From the NCBI GenBank assembly GCA_964439605.1, contig CAYTPC010000130.1, positions 1 to 35,649 on the forward strand: a stretch of 35,649 nucleotides of DNA, given 5' to 3'. Shown here piece after piece: positions 7,130 through 14,973 of this stretch. The notes beneath the pieces are model-generated. The model ran no database searches and had not been told where the DNA came from. It saw only the letters and a program-made list of their open reading frames with translations. Both the position numbers and the translations under genes were made by a program. Origin of the DNA: JAITWT01 sp964439605. GTDB taxonomy: Bacteria; Pseudomonadota; Gammaproteobacteria; Burkholderiales; Burkholderiaceae_C. Each line of letters begins with the position of its first letter. Within the stretch, counting starts at the first letter, position 1.

Positions 7130-7206
7130 TGGTGGCGCTTCACGGATTCGAACCGCGGACCTGTGGATTATGATTCCATCGCTCTAACCGACTGAGCTAA
7201 AGCGCC
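7130..7206 (-). tRNA. tRNA with anticodon CAT, probably elongator tRNA-Met
   Basis: A 77-base cloverleaf including an encoded CCA. The acceptor stem pairs GGCGCTT (7206-7200) with AAGCGCC (7140-7134), followed by A and CCA at 7133-7130. The D arm is GCTC/GAGC, the T arm has CGCGG-TTCGAAT-CCGTG, and the seven-base anticodon loop is ATCATAA, giving anticodon CAT. The first pair G1-C72 excludes the initiator tRNA, which has an unpaired end. A lysidine-modified tRNA-Ile with the same anticodon is the alternative; sequence alone, read by eye, does not fully separate these. Confidence 0.88.
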
Positions 7207-7215
7207 GAAGTGAAA

Positions 7216-7224
7216 ATTATATCA
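7216..7224 (-). promoter_or_regulatory. Extended -10 promoter of the tRNA gene
   Basis: The minus strand reads TGATATAAT, a perfect -10 hexamer with the TGn extension, ending nine bases before the mature tRNA 5' end. The -35 position falls in the stem-loop at 7224-7249 and has no clear hexamer, as expected for an extended -10 promoter. Confidence 0.65.
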
Positions 7225-7249
7225 AGGGAAGCTCCGAATAACTTCCCTT
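7224..7249 (-). terminator. Stem-loop between the enoyl-CoA hydratase gene and the tRNA promoter
   Basis: AAGGGAAG (7224-7231) and CTTCCCTT (7242-7249) form a perfect 8-bp stem around a 10-base loop. It follows the hydratase stop by about 30 bases. The downstream sequence on the minus strand is GATATAATTTT rather than a pure T-run, so termination efficiency is uncertain; the same bases form the tRNA promoter. Confidence 0.45.
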
Positions 7250-7280
7250 GGCGGCCTGCGAGGCCCCGAAAAGGCTCCGG

Positions 7281-8060
7281 TTATTGATGCCGGAAGTCCG
7301 GTTTGCGCTTGTTCAGGAAAGCGTCCATGCCTTCTTTCTGATCAGCGGTCGCGAACAGGGAGTGGAACAGGCGCCGCTCGAACATCACGCCGTCCGACAG
7401 GCCGCTTTCAAAGGCGCGGTTGACCGATTCCTTGGCCGCCATGATGGCGATTTGCGAGAACTCGCAGATCTGCAGCGCGGCGCCGAGCGCCTCGTCCATC
7501 ATCTTGTCGTAGGGCACGATGCGGCTGACCAGCCCGGCGCGCTCGGCTTCCTGCGCATCCATCATGCGGCTGGTCAGGGCCATGTCCATCGCCTTGGCCT
7601 TGCCCACGGCGCGCGGCAGGCGCTGGGTGCCGCCGGCGCCGGGGATGACGCCGATCTTGATTTCAGGCTGGCCGAACTTGGCGGTGTCGGCCGCGATGAT
7701 GAAGTCGCACATCATCGCCAGTTCGCAGCCGCCGCCCAGCGCAAAACCGCTGACGGCGGCGATGACCGGCTTGCGGATCGAACGGATGATTTCCCAGTTG
7801 CGCGTGATGTAGTCGCCCTTGTAGACGTCGATGAAGTTGTACCGGGCCATCGCGCTGATGTCGGCTCCAGCCGCAAAGGCCCGCTCGCTGCCGGTGAGAA
7901 TGATGCAGCCGATCGCCGCGTCGGCGTCCAAGGCCTGGAGCGCATCGCCCAGCTCATCCATCAGCGCGTCGTTGAGCGCATTCAGCGCCTTCGGGCGGTT
8001 CAGTGTGATGACGCCGACTTTGCCGGCTTCGATGCGTACCTGGATGTTTTCGTAGCTCAT
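7281..8060 (-). CDS. Enoyl-CoA hydratase (crotonase family)
   Basis: A 259-residue crotonase-family enzyme that hydrates trans-2-enoyl-CoA to 3-hydroxyacyl-CoA, the second step of beta-oxidation. It shows FAAGADISAM (oxyanion-hole segment), GFALGGGCELAMMCD carrying the first catalytic Glu, and PEIKIGVIPGAGGTQRL carrying the second, so both acids needed for hydration are kept. Length matches the family. ATG 8060 has AGGA about nine bases upstream; an upstream in-frame ATG at 8111 lies inside the preceding peptidase gene and is rejected. It is the last gene of the ubiH-type/dsbC/M61 run, 32 bases after the peptidase stop, and likely co-transcribed. Confidence 0.9.
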   Translation of the reverse strand: MSYENIQVRIEAGKVGVITLNRPKALNALNDALMDELGDALQALDADAAIGCIILTGSERAFAAGADISAMARYNFIDVYKGDYITRNWEIIRSIRKPVIAAVSGFALGGGCELAMMCDFIIAADTAKFGQPEIKIGVIPGAGGTQRLPRAVGKAKAMDMALTSRMMDAQEAERAGLVSRIVPYDKMMDEALGAALQICEFSQIAIMAAKESVNRAFESGLSDGVMFERRLFHSLFATADQKEGMDAFLNKRKPDFRHQ

Positions 8061-8092
8061 GGTCAATTTCCTCATGGGATGGAATAGCCAAA

Positions 8093-9892
8093 TCAACCCC
8101 GCGCCAGCCATTGGGCGAGTTTCGTTTCATCCTGCGGCACCAGCCGCCAGACGTGCGTGTCGTTTGGCAGCGTGACCGGCAGGCGCAGCAGCCGGCGGTC
8201 GCGTGCGACGAGCGCGGTGATTTTTCGGCGCGTGCCTTGGTGCAGGGCCAGCTCGTCAAGCTTGTTGATGCGCCAGCCTTGCACGGGCTGGCTGCGCGTT
8301 GCTGGCAGTTCGATGCCGATCCACTCGTCTCCGGCGGTGAGGCCGGCTTTGTGCGCCGCGCTGCCGTGCAGCACGGCCTTGATTTGCACCGTGCCGCCGC
8401 TTTCATCAACACGCAGCCCAAGCGTTTGCGCGTGCTGCGCCGGCTCCTCGAGCACCGCGGCGCCCTGTGCGCGCAGCAGTGACGCCAGCGGTAATTCGTC
8501 GGTTGAATGCACCCAGCGTGCCAGCTCGCGCGCGTAAGAGCGGCCACTGACGTCGTGCAGGGCTTGCGCGATCGCCGCTTCGTCGATTGGGCCGCCGCCG
8601 CTTTGCTGCCAGAGCCGGCGCATCACCGCGTCGAGCGAGGCGCCTTCGGCGCGCAGCGTGAGGTCCAGGCACAAGGCCACCAGCGCACCCTTGGCGTAAT
8701 AGCTCACGGTGGTGTTGGGCGTTTGCTCGTCCGGACGGTAGTATTTGACCCAGGCGTCGAAGCCAGCCTGCGCCACGGTTTGGACCCGGCGCCCCGGCGT
8801 TTGCAGCACTTGATTGATGCTCTTGCCGAGCAGCCGCAGGTAATTCGCGTCGTCGATCAGATGGGCGCGCCGCAGCAGCAAGTCGTCGTAGTAACTCGTG
8901 AAGCCCTCGAAGAACCACAGCAGCGTGGTGTAGTTTTCGTGCCCGTAGTCGTAGCGTTCGAATTCGATGGGCCGCAGGCGCTTGACGTTCCAGACGTGGA
9001 AGTATTCGTGGCTGATCAAGCCCAGCAGCGCGGTGTACCCTTCGGGCTGCGCGGCGGCGCCCACCCTCGGAAGATCGCGGCGGCTGCAAATCAGCGCAGT
9101 GCTGTAACGGTGTTCGAGGCCGCCGTAGCCGTCGTGTACCGCGTTGAGTATGAATAGATAGCGGTCGTGCGGGGGCTTGGGCCCGCCGCGCTGGCCTGCC
9201 TTGTCCCCGTGCCAGAAACGCATCTGGGCTTCACAGATCGTCTGCGCATCCGCGAGCAGACGATCGCCGTCGAAGGCCGCTGGCGCGCCGGCCACGATAA
9301 AGCGGTGCGGCACGCCGCAGGCGGTGAATTCTCCCTGCCAGAAGTCACCCATTTCGACCGGGCTGTCGGCCAGTTCGTCGTAGTCGGCGGCGCGGTACAG
9401 GCCGAACCCCTGCCGGTCCGCCCTGACCGGCCGCAGAGTCGTGGCGCAGCGCCAGCGCGGGCTGCCGGCGATAGGTTCGGGCACGTGCAGCAAGAGCTCC
9501 AGAGGGCCGTCGGTCTGGCCTTCGACGCGCAGACACAGGCTGGTGGCGTTGAAAAAGCCCCGCGACTCATCAAGCCAGGCGGCGCGCACCGAGGGGTCGT
9601 AGGCGCAGACTTCGTACTGGAGTTGCAAACGCTCGCCGGGTTGGCAATCGATTTCCCAAGTGTTCTTGTTGATCTGCGTGACCGGCGCCATGCGCCGCCC
9701 CTGCCGCGCGCGCAGGGACAGCAGGTTTTTCGAGAACTCGCGCACCAGATAGCTGCCCGGAATCCACACCGGCAGCCAAACGCGCTGGCGCGCGGCGGGC
9801 GCTTCGATGTCCAGGACAACGGCGAAAAGGTGCGCGCGGCGATCGTGGCAGGTCACGCTATAGCGCACGGGAGCAGGCGCGTGCGTGGCCAT
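8093..9892 (-). CDS. M61 family metallopeptidase (glycyl aminopeptidase-like) with PDZ domain
   Basis: A 599-residue peptidase. The N-terminal half is the M61 beta-rich domain. The catalytic zinc site is HEYFH at residues 295-299 (within GLISHEYFHVWNVKRLRP), and Glu329 in FFEGFTSYYDD is the likely third ligand. Residues from about 470 form a PDZ domain (AGLTAGDEWIGIE). M61 enzymes remove N-terminal glycine or alanine from peptides; no signal peptide is visible, suggesting a cytoplasmic location. Its ATG overlaps the dsbC stop by one base (TAATG), so translation is likely coupled. Family length is normal and nothing appears broken. Confidence 0.9.
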   Translation of the reverse strand: MATHAPAPVRYSVTCHDRRAHLFAVVLDIEAPAARQRVWLPVWIPGSYLVREFSKNLLSLRARQGRRMAPVTQINKNTWEIDCQPGERLQLQYEVCAYDPSVRAAWLDESRGFFNATSLCLRVEGQTDGPLELLLHVPEPIAGSPRWRCATTLRPVRADRQGFGLYRAADYDELADSPVEMGDFWQGEFTACGVPHRFIVAGAPAAFDGDRLLADAQTICEAQMRFWHGDKAGQRGGPKPPHDRYLFILNAVHDGYGGLEHRYSTALICSRRDLPRVGAAAQPEGYTALLGLISHEYFHVWNVKRLRPIEFERYDYGHENYTTLLWFFEGFTSYYDDLLLRRAHLIDDANYLRLLGKSINQVLQTPGRRVQTVAQAGFDAWVKYYRPDEQTPNTTVSYYAKGALVALCLDLTLRAEGASLDAVMRRLWQQSGGGPIDEAAIAQALHDVSGRSYARELARWVHSTDELPLASLLRAQGAAVLEEPAQHAQTLGLRVDESGGTVQIKAVLHGSAAHKAGLTAGDEWIGIELPATRSQPVQGWRINKLDELALHQGTRRKITALVARDRRLLRLPVTLPNDTHVWRLVPQDETKLAQWLARG

Positions 9893-10611
9893 TACTTGGC
9901 GGCGGTGAGCTCTTTTTCGACCTGTGCCGCCGGAACCGCACCCGGGATACGCTTGCCGCTGGTGAAGAACAGCGTCGGCGTACCGGTGATTGCATACCGG
10001 CGGCCGAATTCAATGTTGCGCTGCAGCGGCGCCTGAGAGCATTTGCCAGGCGCCTCGGACGGCGCAACGCCATCGAGCATCCAGTCATACCAGCTCTTCA
10101 CGCGGTCCTTGCTGCACCAGATGGCGTGCGACTTGACGGTTGAATCGGGGCTGAGCACCGGGTACAGAAACAGGTACACGGTGATGTCGCTGATATTGCG
10201 CAGATCTTTCTCGAAACGTTTGCAGTAGCCGCAATTGGGATCCGCGAACACCGCAAGCTTGCGACTGCCGTTGCCGCGCACGATCTTGATCGCATCTTCC
10301 AGCGGCAGCTTGTTAAAAGGCACTTCGGTGAGTTTGCTCACCCGTTCTTCGGTCAGATTGCGCTGTGCCCGCAGATCCAGCAGGTTGCCGTGCAGCAGGT
10401 AGTTGCCCTGTTCGTCGGTGTAGACAATGTCGGCATTGTTGATCCGTACCTCATAAAGGCCCGGCACCGGTGTCTTGTTCACCTCGTCGATCTTGCCAAG
10501 TTGCGGGATTTGCGCGGCCAGGTTTTTGCGGATTTCGGCCTCACCCGCCTGGGCGGTAAAGGTTGCGCCCAGGACCAGCGCGGTCAACAGGATACGTGCG
10601 ATCTGAATCAT
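9892..10611 (-). CDS. dsbC: Periplasmic disulfide isomerase DsbC
   Basis: A 239-residue protein with a signal peptide of about 22 residues (hydrophobic core ILLTALVLGA, cleavage after AQA). An N-terminal dimerisation domain with VRINNADIVYTDEQGNY follows, then a thioredoxin-fold domain with the active-site motif C127-G-Y-C130 in FADPNCGYCKRFE. CGYC is the DsbC/DsbG signature, and the cis-proline loop TGTPTLFF is present. The protein shuffles wrong disulfides in the periplasm and is kept reduced by a DsbD-type membrane protein not in this window. AAGGGG precedes the start. It lies 60 bases after the ubiH-type gene and is coupled to the downstream peptidase. Confidence 0.95.
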   Translation of the reverse strand: MIQIARILLTALVLGATFTAQAGEAEIRKNLAAQIPQLGKIDEVNKTPVPGLYEVRINNADIVYTDEQGNYLLHGNLLDLRAQRNLTEERVSKLTEVPFNKLPLEDAIKIVRGNGSRKLAVFADPNCGYCKRFEKDLRNISDITVYLFLYPVLSPDSTVKSHAIWCSKDRVKSWYDWMLDGVAPSEAPGKCSQAPLQRNIEFGRRYAITGTPTLFFTSGKRIPGAVPAAQVEKELTAAK

Positions 10612-10671
10612 GAAAGACCCCTTGGTCGGAAAAAAGCCAAAAAAACAGAGCAGGCTACGCGGATGCGCGGC

Positions 10672-11790
10672 CTACCCGAGCCCCATCGCCTGCTGCACGA
10701 CATAGCGCTTGACGAAGGGGAGACGATCGAAGCCGCGCATGCCCCAGTTGCGCAATTCCGGCAGCGGACCGGCCTTGTGCGAAAAAAGCTGCTGCAGCGC
10801 ATCAACGGCCAAGCCCATCGGAAATAGGCCAGCGCGGCGTTCGCGCTCGTAACGGCGCAACAGCCGCACGTCGCCGACGCTGCGCCACTGTTCGCGTTCG
10901 CGCAGGATGCGCGCCAGCGCGGCCACATCGGCAAGTCCCGCATTGAGCCCCTGGCCTGCGAGTGGGTGCATGGTGTGGGCGGCGTCGCCAGCCAGCGCCC
11001 ATGCGCCGCCGCCGTCGACGCGGCCCACCCAGCGATCCGCCGTGGCGCGCTGTAGCGGCCAGGCAGCGCGCTCGCTCGTCAGCGTGAGCGCACCCAGCGT
11101 GTTGTGGCTGGCCTCGCTGAGGGCGTTTGCAAATTCCTCTGCCGGCAGCGCCAGCAGCGTCTGCGCGCGCAACGGATCGACCGACCACACCAGCGCCACT
11201 TCGTAGCCGCCTGGCTCACCCATCGGCAAAAGAGCCAGAATTTCGCCGCGCTCATTGAACCATTGGCGCGCCGTCTCGCCATGCGGACGGTCGGCGCGCA
11301 ACCGGGCGGCGATCGCGTGATGCGGATAGCGCATGACCTGATAGTGCACGCCCAGCATCTGGCGCGTTGCGCTGGCTTTGCCTTCGCACACCACCGTCAG
11401 CGCAGCCGCCACCGGCGCGGCGACCACCTCGATCAGCGGTTGAAAGCGGACCGCCTCGGCCAGGCGCAGCTCAAGCGCCGGCACGTCGACGATCCAGGCC
11501 AATGCATCGGCCTGTTCCTGTGATGCGCTGAAATGCACCCGGCCGCCTTCGTCGCCCTCGACAATCATCTCGCGCACCGTCGTTGCATGCATGGCGTCGG
11601 GCCAAGCGCGCAGTGAATCGAGTAATTGCCTTGACGCCGCGTTGAGCGCGTAGGCTCGCACGTCCTTCCCCTCGGCGCCGGCGCCGGGCGCCACCAGCGC
11701 GACAGGGATGCGCGCGCCGGCAAGCAGCAAGGCCAGCGTGCGGCCCACGATGCCGCCGCCACGGATACAGACTTCGTAAGAAAGAGCCAT
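10672..11790 (-). CDS. UbiH/UbiF/COQ6-family FAD-dependent hydroxylase (ubiquinone biosynthesis)
   Basis: A 372-residue flavoprotein monooxygenase. It has the N-terminal Rossmann FAD motif RGGGIVGRTLALLL and the second FAD motif GDAAHTMHPLAGQGLNAGLAD, which is the hallmark of the ubiquinone-biosynthesis hydroxylases. These enzymes add the ring hydroxyl groups of ubiquinone using NAD(P)H and O2. Which ring position it acts on cannot be read from sequence; betaproteobacteria often use fewer, broader hydroxylases. Its start is 50 bases from the divergent ychF gene, so their promoters must be compact or overlapping; TAAAAT (11802-11797) is a possible -10. No clear Shine-Dalgarno sequence is seen. 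The gene heads the dsbC/M61/hydratase run. Confidence 0.85.
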   Translation of the reverse strand: MALSYEVCIRGGGIVGRTLALLLAGARIPVALVAPGAGAEGKDVRAYALNAASRQLLDSLRAWPDAMHATTVREMIVEGDEGGRVHFSASQEQADALAWIVDVPALELRLAEAVRFQPLIEVVAAPVAAALTVVCEGKASATRQMLGVHYQVMRYPHHAIAARLRADRPHGETARQWFNERGEILALLPMGEPGGYEVALVWSVDPLRAQTLLALPAEEFANALSEASHNTLGALTLTSERAAWPLQRATADRWVGRVDGGGAWALAGDAAHTMHPLAGQGLNAGLADVAALARILREREQWRSVGDVRLLRRYERERRAGLFPMGLAVDALQQLFSHKAGPLPELRNWGMRGFDRLPFVKRYVVQQAMGLG

Positions 11791-11808
11791 CGAGGCATTT
11801 TAGGGAAC

Positions 11809-11814
11809 TAGAAT
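11809..11814 (+). promoter_or_regulatory. Possible -10 box of ychF
   Basis: TAGAAT ends 27 bases before the ychF ATG, leaving room for a start site near 11821 and the AGAGGA ribosome site at about 11829-11834. No good -35 is visible in the 50-bp divergent gap. Confidence 0.4.
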
Positions 11815-11840
11815 CGCGCCTTGATTCCAGAGGATCCCCC

Positions 11841-12935
11841 ATGAGCTTGAAGTGCGGCATCGTCGGTTTGCCCAACGTCGGCAAATCCACTTTGTTCAAC
11901 GCGTTGACCAAAGCCGGCATCGCGGCTGAAAACTATCCTTTCTGCACCATTGAACCCAACGTCGGCATCGTCGAGGTGCCCGATTCGCGGCTCGCGCAAT
12001 TGGCGCAGATCGTCAATCCCGAGCGCGTGGTGCCGGCCATCGTCGAATTCGTCGACATCGCAGGCCTCGTCGCCGGAGCCAGCCAAGGCGAGGGGCTGGG
12101 CAACCAGTTCCTGGCCCACATCCGCGAGACCGATGCCATCGTCAACGTGGTGCGCTGTTTCGAGGATGAAAACGTGATCCACGTCGCCGGCAAGGTCGAT
12201 CCGGTCACCGACATCGAAGTGATCCAGACCGAGCTGTGCCTGGCCGACCTCGGCACCGTCGAGAAGGCGGTGCAACGCTACGCCAAGGCGACCAAGTCCG
12301 GCAACGACAAAGAAGCCGCGGCAATGGTCAAGCTGCTCGGGACGGTCCAGGCCGCGCTTGACGAAGGCCGGCCGGTGCGTTCGCTCAAACTGTCGAAAGA
12401 AGAGCAGCAACAACTCAAGCCGCTGTGCCTGATCACCGCCAAGCCGGCGATGTTCGTCGGCAACGTCAGCGAAAACGGCTTCCGGAACAACCCGCTGCTT
12501 GACCGGCTCAATGAATTCGCCGCGGCGCACCATGCCCCGGTAGTCGCGATCTGCGCCAAGATGGAAGCCGACATGGCCGAGCTTGACGACGAAGACAAGG
12601 CGCTGTTTCTGGCTGAAATCGGCCAGGATGAACCGGGCCTCAATCGCTTGATCCGCGCTGGCTACGACCTGCTGGGCCTGCAAACCTACTTCACCGCCGG
12701 GGTGAAAGAAGTGCGCGCCTGGACCATCCACAAGGGCGACACCGCCCCGCAGGCGGCTGGCGTGATCCACACCGATTTCGAGCGTGGCTTCATTCGCGCC
12801 CAGACCATCGCGTTCGAGGATTTCATCAGCTTCAAAGGCGAACACGGCGCCAAGGAAGCCGGCAAGATGCGCTCGGAGGGCAAGGAATACGTTGTGCGGG
12901 ATGGGGACGTGATGAACTTTTTGTTCAACGTCTGA
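11841..12935 (+). CDS. ychF: Redox-regulated ATPase / ribosome-binding P-loop protein YchF
   Basis: A 364-residue Obg-family protein of standard length. The P-loop is GLPNVGKST at residues 9-17. FCTIEPNVG provides the switch region and VDIAGLVAGASQGEGLGNQFL the G3 region. The C-terminal TGS-like domain includes FTAGVKEVRAWTI and ends in DVMNFLFNV. YchF binds ATP rather than GTP, associates with ribosomes and has been linked to oxidative-stress responses. The start has AGAGGA upstream. Its 3' neighbour on the strand is hemB after a 239-base gap (12936-13174) in which I see no convincing gene or structure. Confidence 0.96.
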   Translation: MSLKCGIVGLPNVGKSTLFNALTKAGIAAENYPFCTIEPNVGIVEVPDSRLAQLAQIVNPERVVPAIVEFVDIAGLVAGASQGEGLGNQFLAHIRETDAIVNVVRCFEDENVIHVAGKVDPVTDIEVIQTELCLADLGTVEKAVQRYAKATKSGNDKEAAAMVKLLGTVQAALDEGRPVRSLKLSKEEQQQLKPLCLITAKPAMFVGNVSENGFRNNPLLDRLNEFAAAHHAPVVAICAKMEADMAELDDEDKALFLAEIGQDEPGLNRLIRAGYDLLGLQTYFTAGVKEVRAWTIHKGDTAPQAAGVIHTDFERGFIRAQTIAFEDFISFKGEHGAKEAGKMRSEGKEYVVRDGDVMNFLFNV

Positions 12936-13174
12936 GCGAAAGAGCCGCCTCATAACTTACAAAATACTGAGCCTCTTCAAGAAGTCCTCGTAATGATCGA
13001 GGTCTGGACTCCGCAGCGTGCAGCCGGCCGGCGTGGTCTAGCGAAGTTGAGCCTCAATGCCGCAGGACGCCGGATCAATGGGGATGCAGGCCAGGCGGCT
13101 CACCTTCTGCACTGCATGCCTGCCTATGACGGGCCGCATCGGAGCAATGAATGTATTGGTGCACAATTTTCACC

Positions 13175-14185
13175 ATGACATTCTCCAGCCTTGCCCCTTT
13201 CCCGGCCGGACGGCCGCGCCGCCTGCGTCGTGATGCTTTCACGCGCGATCTGGTGCGTGAGCACACGCTCGGCACGCAGGATCTGATTTACCCCGTATTC
13301 GTCCAAGAAGGCGAGAAACGCCGCGATGCCGTGCCGTCGATGCCCGGCGTCGAGCGCCTGAGCCTGGACCTGCTGCTGCCAGTGGCCGAGCAATGCGTGG
13401 CCAACGGCATTCCGGTGCTGGCACTGTTTCCGGTCATCGATCCGGCCCTGAAGACGCCGGCAGGCGAGGAAGCCTTCAATCCCAACGGTTTGATCCCGCG
13501 CGTCGTGGCGGCGGTCAAGCAGCGCTTTCCTGAACTCGGGGTGATGACCGACGTGGCGCTTGATCCCTACACCAGCCACGGTCAGGACGGGCTGCTCGAT
13601 GAAACCGGCTACATCCTCAACGATCCCACGGTCAACGTGCTGGTCAAGCAGGCGCTCGTGCAGGCGCAGGCGGGAGTGGATATCGTCGCGCCCAGCGACA
13701 TGATGGATGGCCGCATCGGCGCAATCCGCCAGAGGCTCGAAGCTGACGGCCACGTGCACACGCGCATCATGGCGTACAGCGCGAAGTATGCGAGCGCCTT
13801 CTATGGCCCGTTTCGCGATGCGGTCGGCTCGGCCGCCAACCTCGGGCGCAGCAACAAGAAGGTCTATCAGATGGACCCGGGCAATAGTCGCGAGGCACTG
13901 CGCGAAGTGGCGCTGGACATCGCCGAAGGCGCCGACATGGTCATGGTCAAGCCCGGCATGCCGTATCTGGATATCGTGCGCCGGGTGAAGGATGAATTTG
14001 GCATGCCCACTTTCGCCTATCAGGTCAGCGGCGAATACGCGATGCTCAAGGCCGCCGCGCAGAACGGCTGGCTCGACCACGACGCGGTGATGCTCGAAAG
14101 CCTGCTGGCCTTCAAGCGCGCAGGCGCCGACGGCGTATTGACCTACTTCGCGCTCGATGCGGCACGGCTGCTGCGAAGCCAGTGA
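13175..14185 (+). CDS. hemB: Delta-aminolevulinic acid dehydratase (porphobilinogen synthase)
   Basis: A 336-residue enzyme that condenses two 5-aminolevulinate molecules to porphobilinogen in haem biosynthesis. Both active-site lysines are visible, in MAYSAKYASAFYGPFRD and MVMVKPGMPYLDI. The metal-binding stretch DVALDPYTSHGQDG has Ala and Asp where zinc-type enzymes have Cys, so this is the Mg-type form common in Proteobacteria. ATG 13175 is chosen because MTFSSLAPFP begins just before conserved RPRRLRRD; the in-frame ATG 24 bases earlier adds an unconserved stub. No Shine-Dalgarno sequence precedes it. Transcription ends at the strong hairpin at 14239-14272. Confidence 0.96.
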   Translation: MTFSSLAPFPAGRPRRLRRDAFTRDLVREHTLGTQDLIYPVFVQEGEKRRDAVPSMPGVERLSLDLLLPVAEQCVANGIPVLALFPVIDPALKTPAGEEAFNPNGLIPRVVAAVKQRFPELGVMTDVALDPYTSHGQDGLLDETGYILNDPTVNVLVKQALVQAQAGVDIVAPSDMMDGRIGAIRQRLEADGHVHTRIMAYSAKYASAFYGPFRDAVGSAANLGRSNKKVYQMDPGNSREALREVALDIAEGADMVMVKPGMPYLDIVRRVKDEFGMPTFAYQVSGEYAMLKAAAQNGWLDHDAVMLESLLAFKRAGADGVLTYFALDAARLLRSQ

Positions 14186-14238
14186 GTCTGTGCAGAAGAG
14201 CCTGTTTGCGATCTATTCGAAGCCGCGCTGAAAAAACG

Positions 14239-14272
14239 AAGGCCGTACGACGCTGACGCCGTACGGCCTTTT
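14239..14272. terminator. Bidirectional rho-independent terminator after hemB
   Basis: AAGGCCGTACG and CGTACGGCCTT form a perfect 11-bp stem around a 10-base loop, with TTTT on the plus side and AAAAAAC just upstream providing a U-rich tract on the minus strand. It lies between convergent hemB and the exported repeat-protein gene and can serve both. Confidence 0.9.
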
Positions 14273-14343
14273 GACTTTCGTCTTGGCCCGCGCGCTCTGC
14301 GTGGGGCCTTCTTCCTTGTTGGCTGACTTGCGTCAGCGAAGGT

Positions 14344-14703
14344 TTACAGCCGGCTGTTGACGCGCGAGCTGGGGTTTACATTCGCGTTGGGCGCATGAGC
14401 GGCGGCAACGGCGCCGGCCTCGACGGCGGCGCGGTCGGCGGTGCTGTTATAGGCCAGCGGGCGCGAGCTGGGGTTTACATTCGCGTTGGGCGCATGTGCG
14501 GCAGCCACGGCCTCGGCCGCAACGGCGGCGCGGTCGGCGATGCTGTTGTAGACCAATGGGCGCGAGCTGGGGTTCACATTCGCGTTGGGCGCGTGAGCGG
14601 CAGCCACGGCCTCGGCTTCAACGGCGGGGCGGTTGACGCCTTGTGCGTGAGCGGCGACGGCCAGGACGGACAGCGCGGCAACGGCGATGAGTTTGCGGTT
14701 CAT
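14344..14703 (-). CDS. Small exported protein of three tandem 33-residue repeats, unknown function
   Basis: A 119-residue protein starting at ATG 14703 with AAGGAA seven bases upstream. Residues 1-20 are a signal peptide (MNRKLIAVAALSVLAVAAHA). The rest is three repeats at about residues 25-57, 58-90 and 91-119, each with an Ala-rich segment AVAAAHAP followed by NANVNPSSR; the last copy is shorter. The mature protein is Ala/Asn/Ser rich, lacks Cys and has no enzyme motif. Short secreted proteins with such repeats are seen in Burkholderiales but I cannot name a family with confidence. A divergent LysR gene may control it. A periplasmic or surface structural role is speculation. Confidence 0.8.
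   Translation of the reverse strand: MNRKLIAVAALSVLAVAAHAQGVNRPAVEAEAVAAAHAPNANVNPSSRPLVYNSIADRAAVAAEAVAAAHAPNANVNPSSRPLAYNSTADRAAVEAGAVAAAHAPNANVNPSSRVNSRL
14347..14631 (-). repeat. Three near-identical 99-bp tandem repeats inside a gene
   Basis: Marker GCGCGAGCTGGGGTT starts at 14362 and 14461 and, with one change (GGGGTTC for GGGGTTT a few bases on), at 14560, an exact 99-bp period. 99 is a multiple of three, so copy-number change would keep the frame. The DNA copies are nearly identical, suggesting recent expansion or gene conversion. Confidence 0.9.
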
Positions 14704-14864
14704 TTCTATTCCTTTCAATCGTTTCAATATCGAATGGACTCTGGCGGGCTTGCATGCTTGATGCCTACGGTGGCCGCCATACCCAACGGCTTTCCAGACT
14801 CATTCGGTTACTGGTCTGTGAGATGAATTGTGGGCCGAATCCATAGATAAAAACCCTTAGTGAA

Positions 14865-14882
14865 GTGAATCGTAACGTTCAC
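14865..14882. promoter_or_regulatory. Possible regulator-binding palindrome in the divergent lysR gap
   Basis: GTGAA (14865-14869) and TTCAC (14878-14882) form 5-bp arms with an 8-bp spacer, midway between the exported repeat-protein gene and the lysR gene. LysR regulators often bind dyads in such divergent gaps, but this one does not show the T-N11-A form, so the assignment is weak. Confidence 0.3.
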
Positions 14883-14973
14883 GAAAAAGAAACAATCGAA
14901 GCTTAAAAGGGCTCATTGAATCCCGGGAAACAGGCCTACGATAGGGGGCTGCAACTGCATCGAGGACACATGG

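Noticed and set aside
12993..13178. 61-codon plus-strand frame between ychF and hemB
   Set aside because: No ribosome site, no recognisable motif and composition typical of chance frames in GC-rich DNA.
14322..14337. Hairpin GCTGAC-TTGC-GTCAGC as a terminator for the exported repeat protein
   Set aside because: Only a 6-bp stem and no U-tract on the minus strand; the strong bidirectional terminator at 14239-14272 suffices.
14347..14631. CRISPR-like array
   Set aside because: The repeats are 99 bp, contiguous and coding, with no spacers.
14395..14826. Plus-strand Gly-rich frame opposite the exported repeat protein
   Set aside because: Its repeats are the reverse of the 99-bp units; it lacks a signal peptide or ribosome site, unlike the minus-strand gene.
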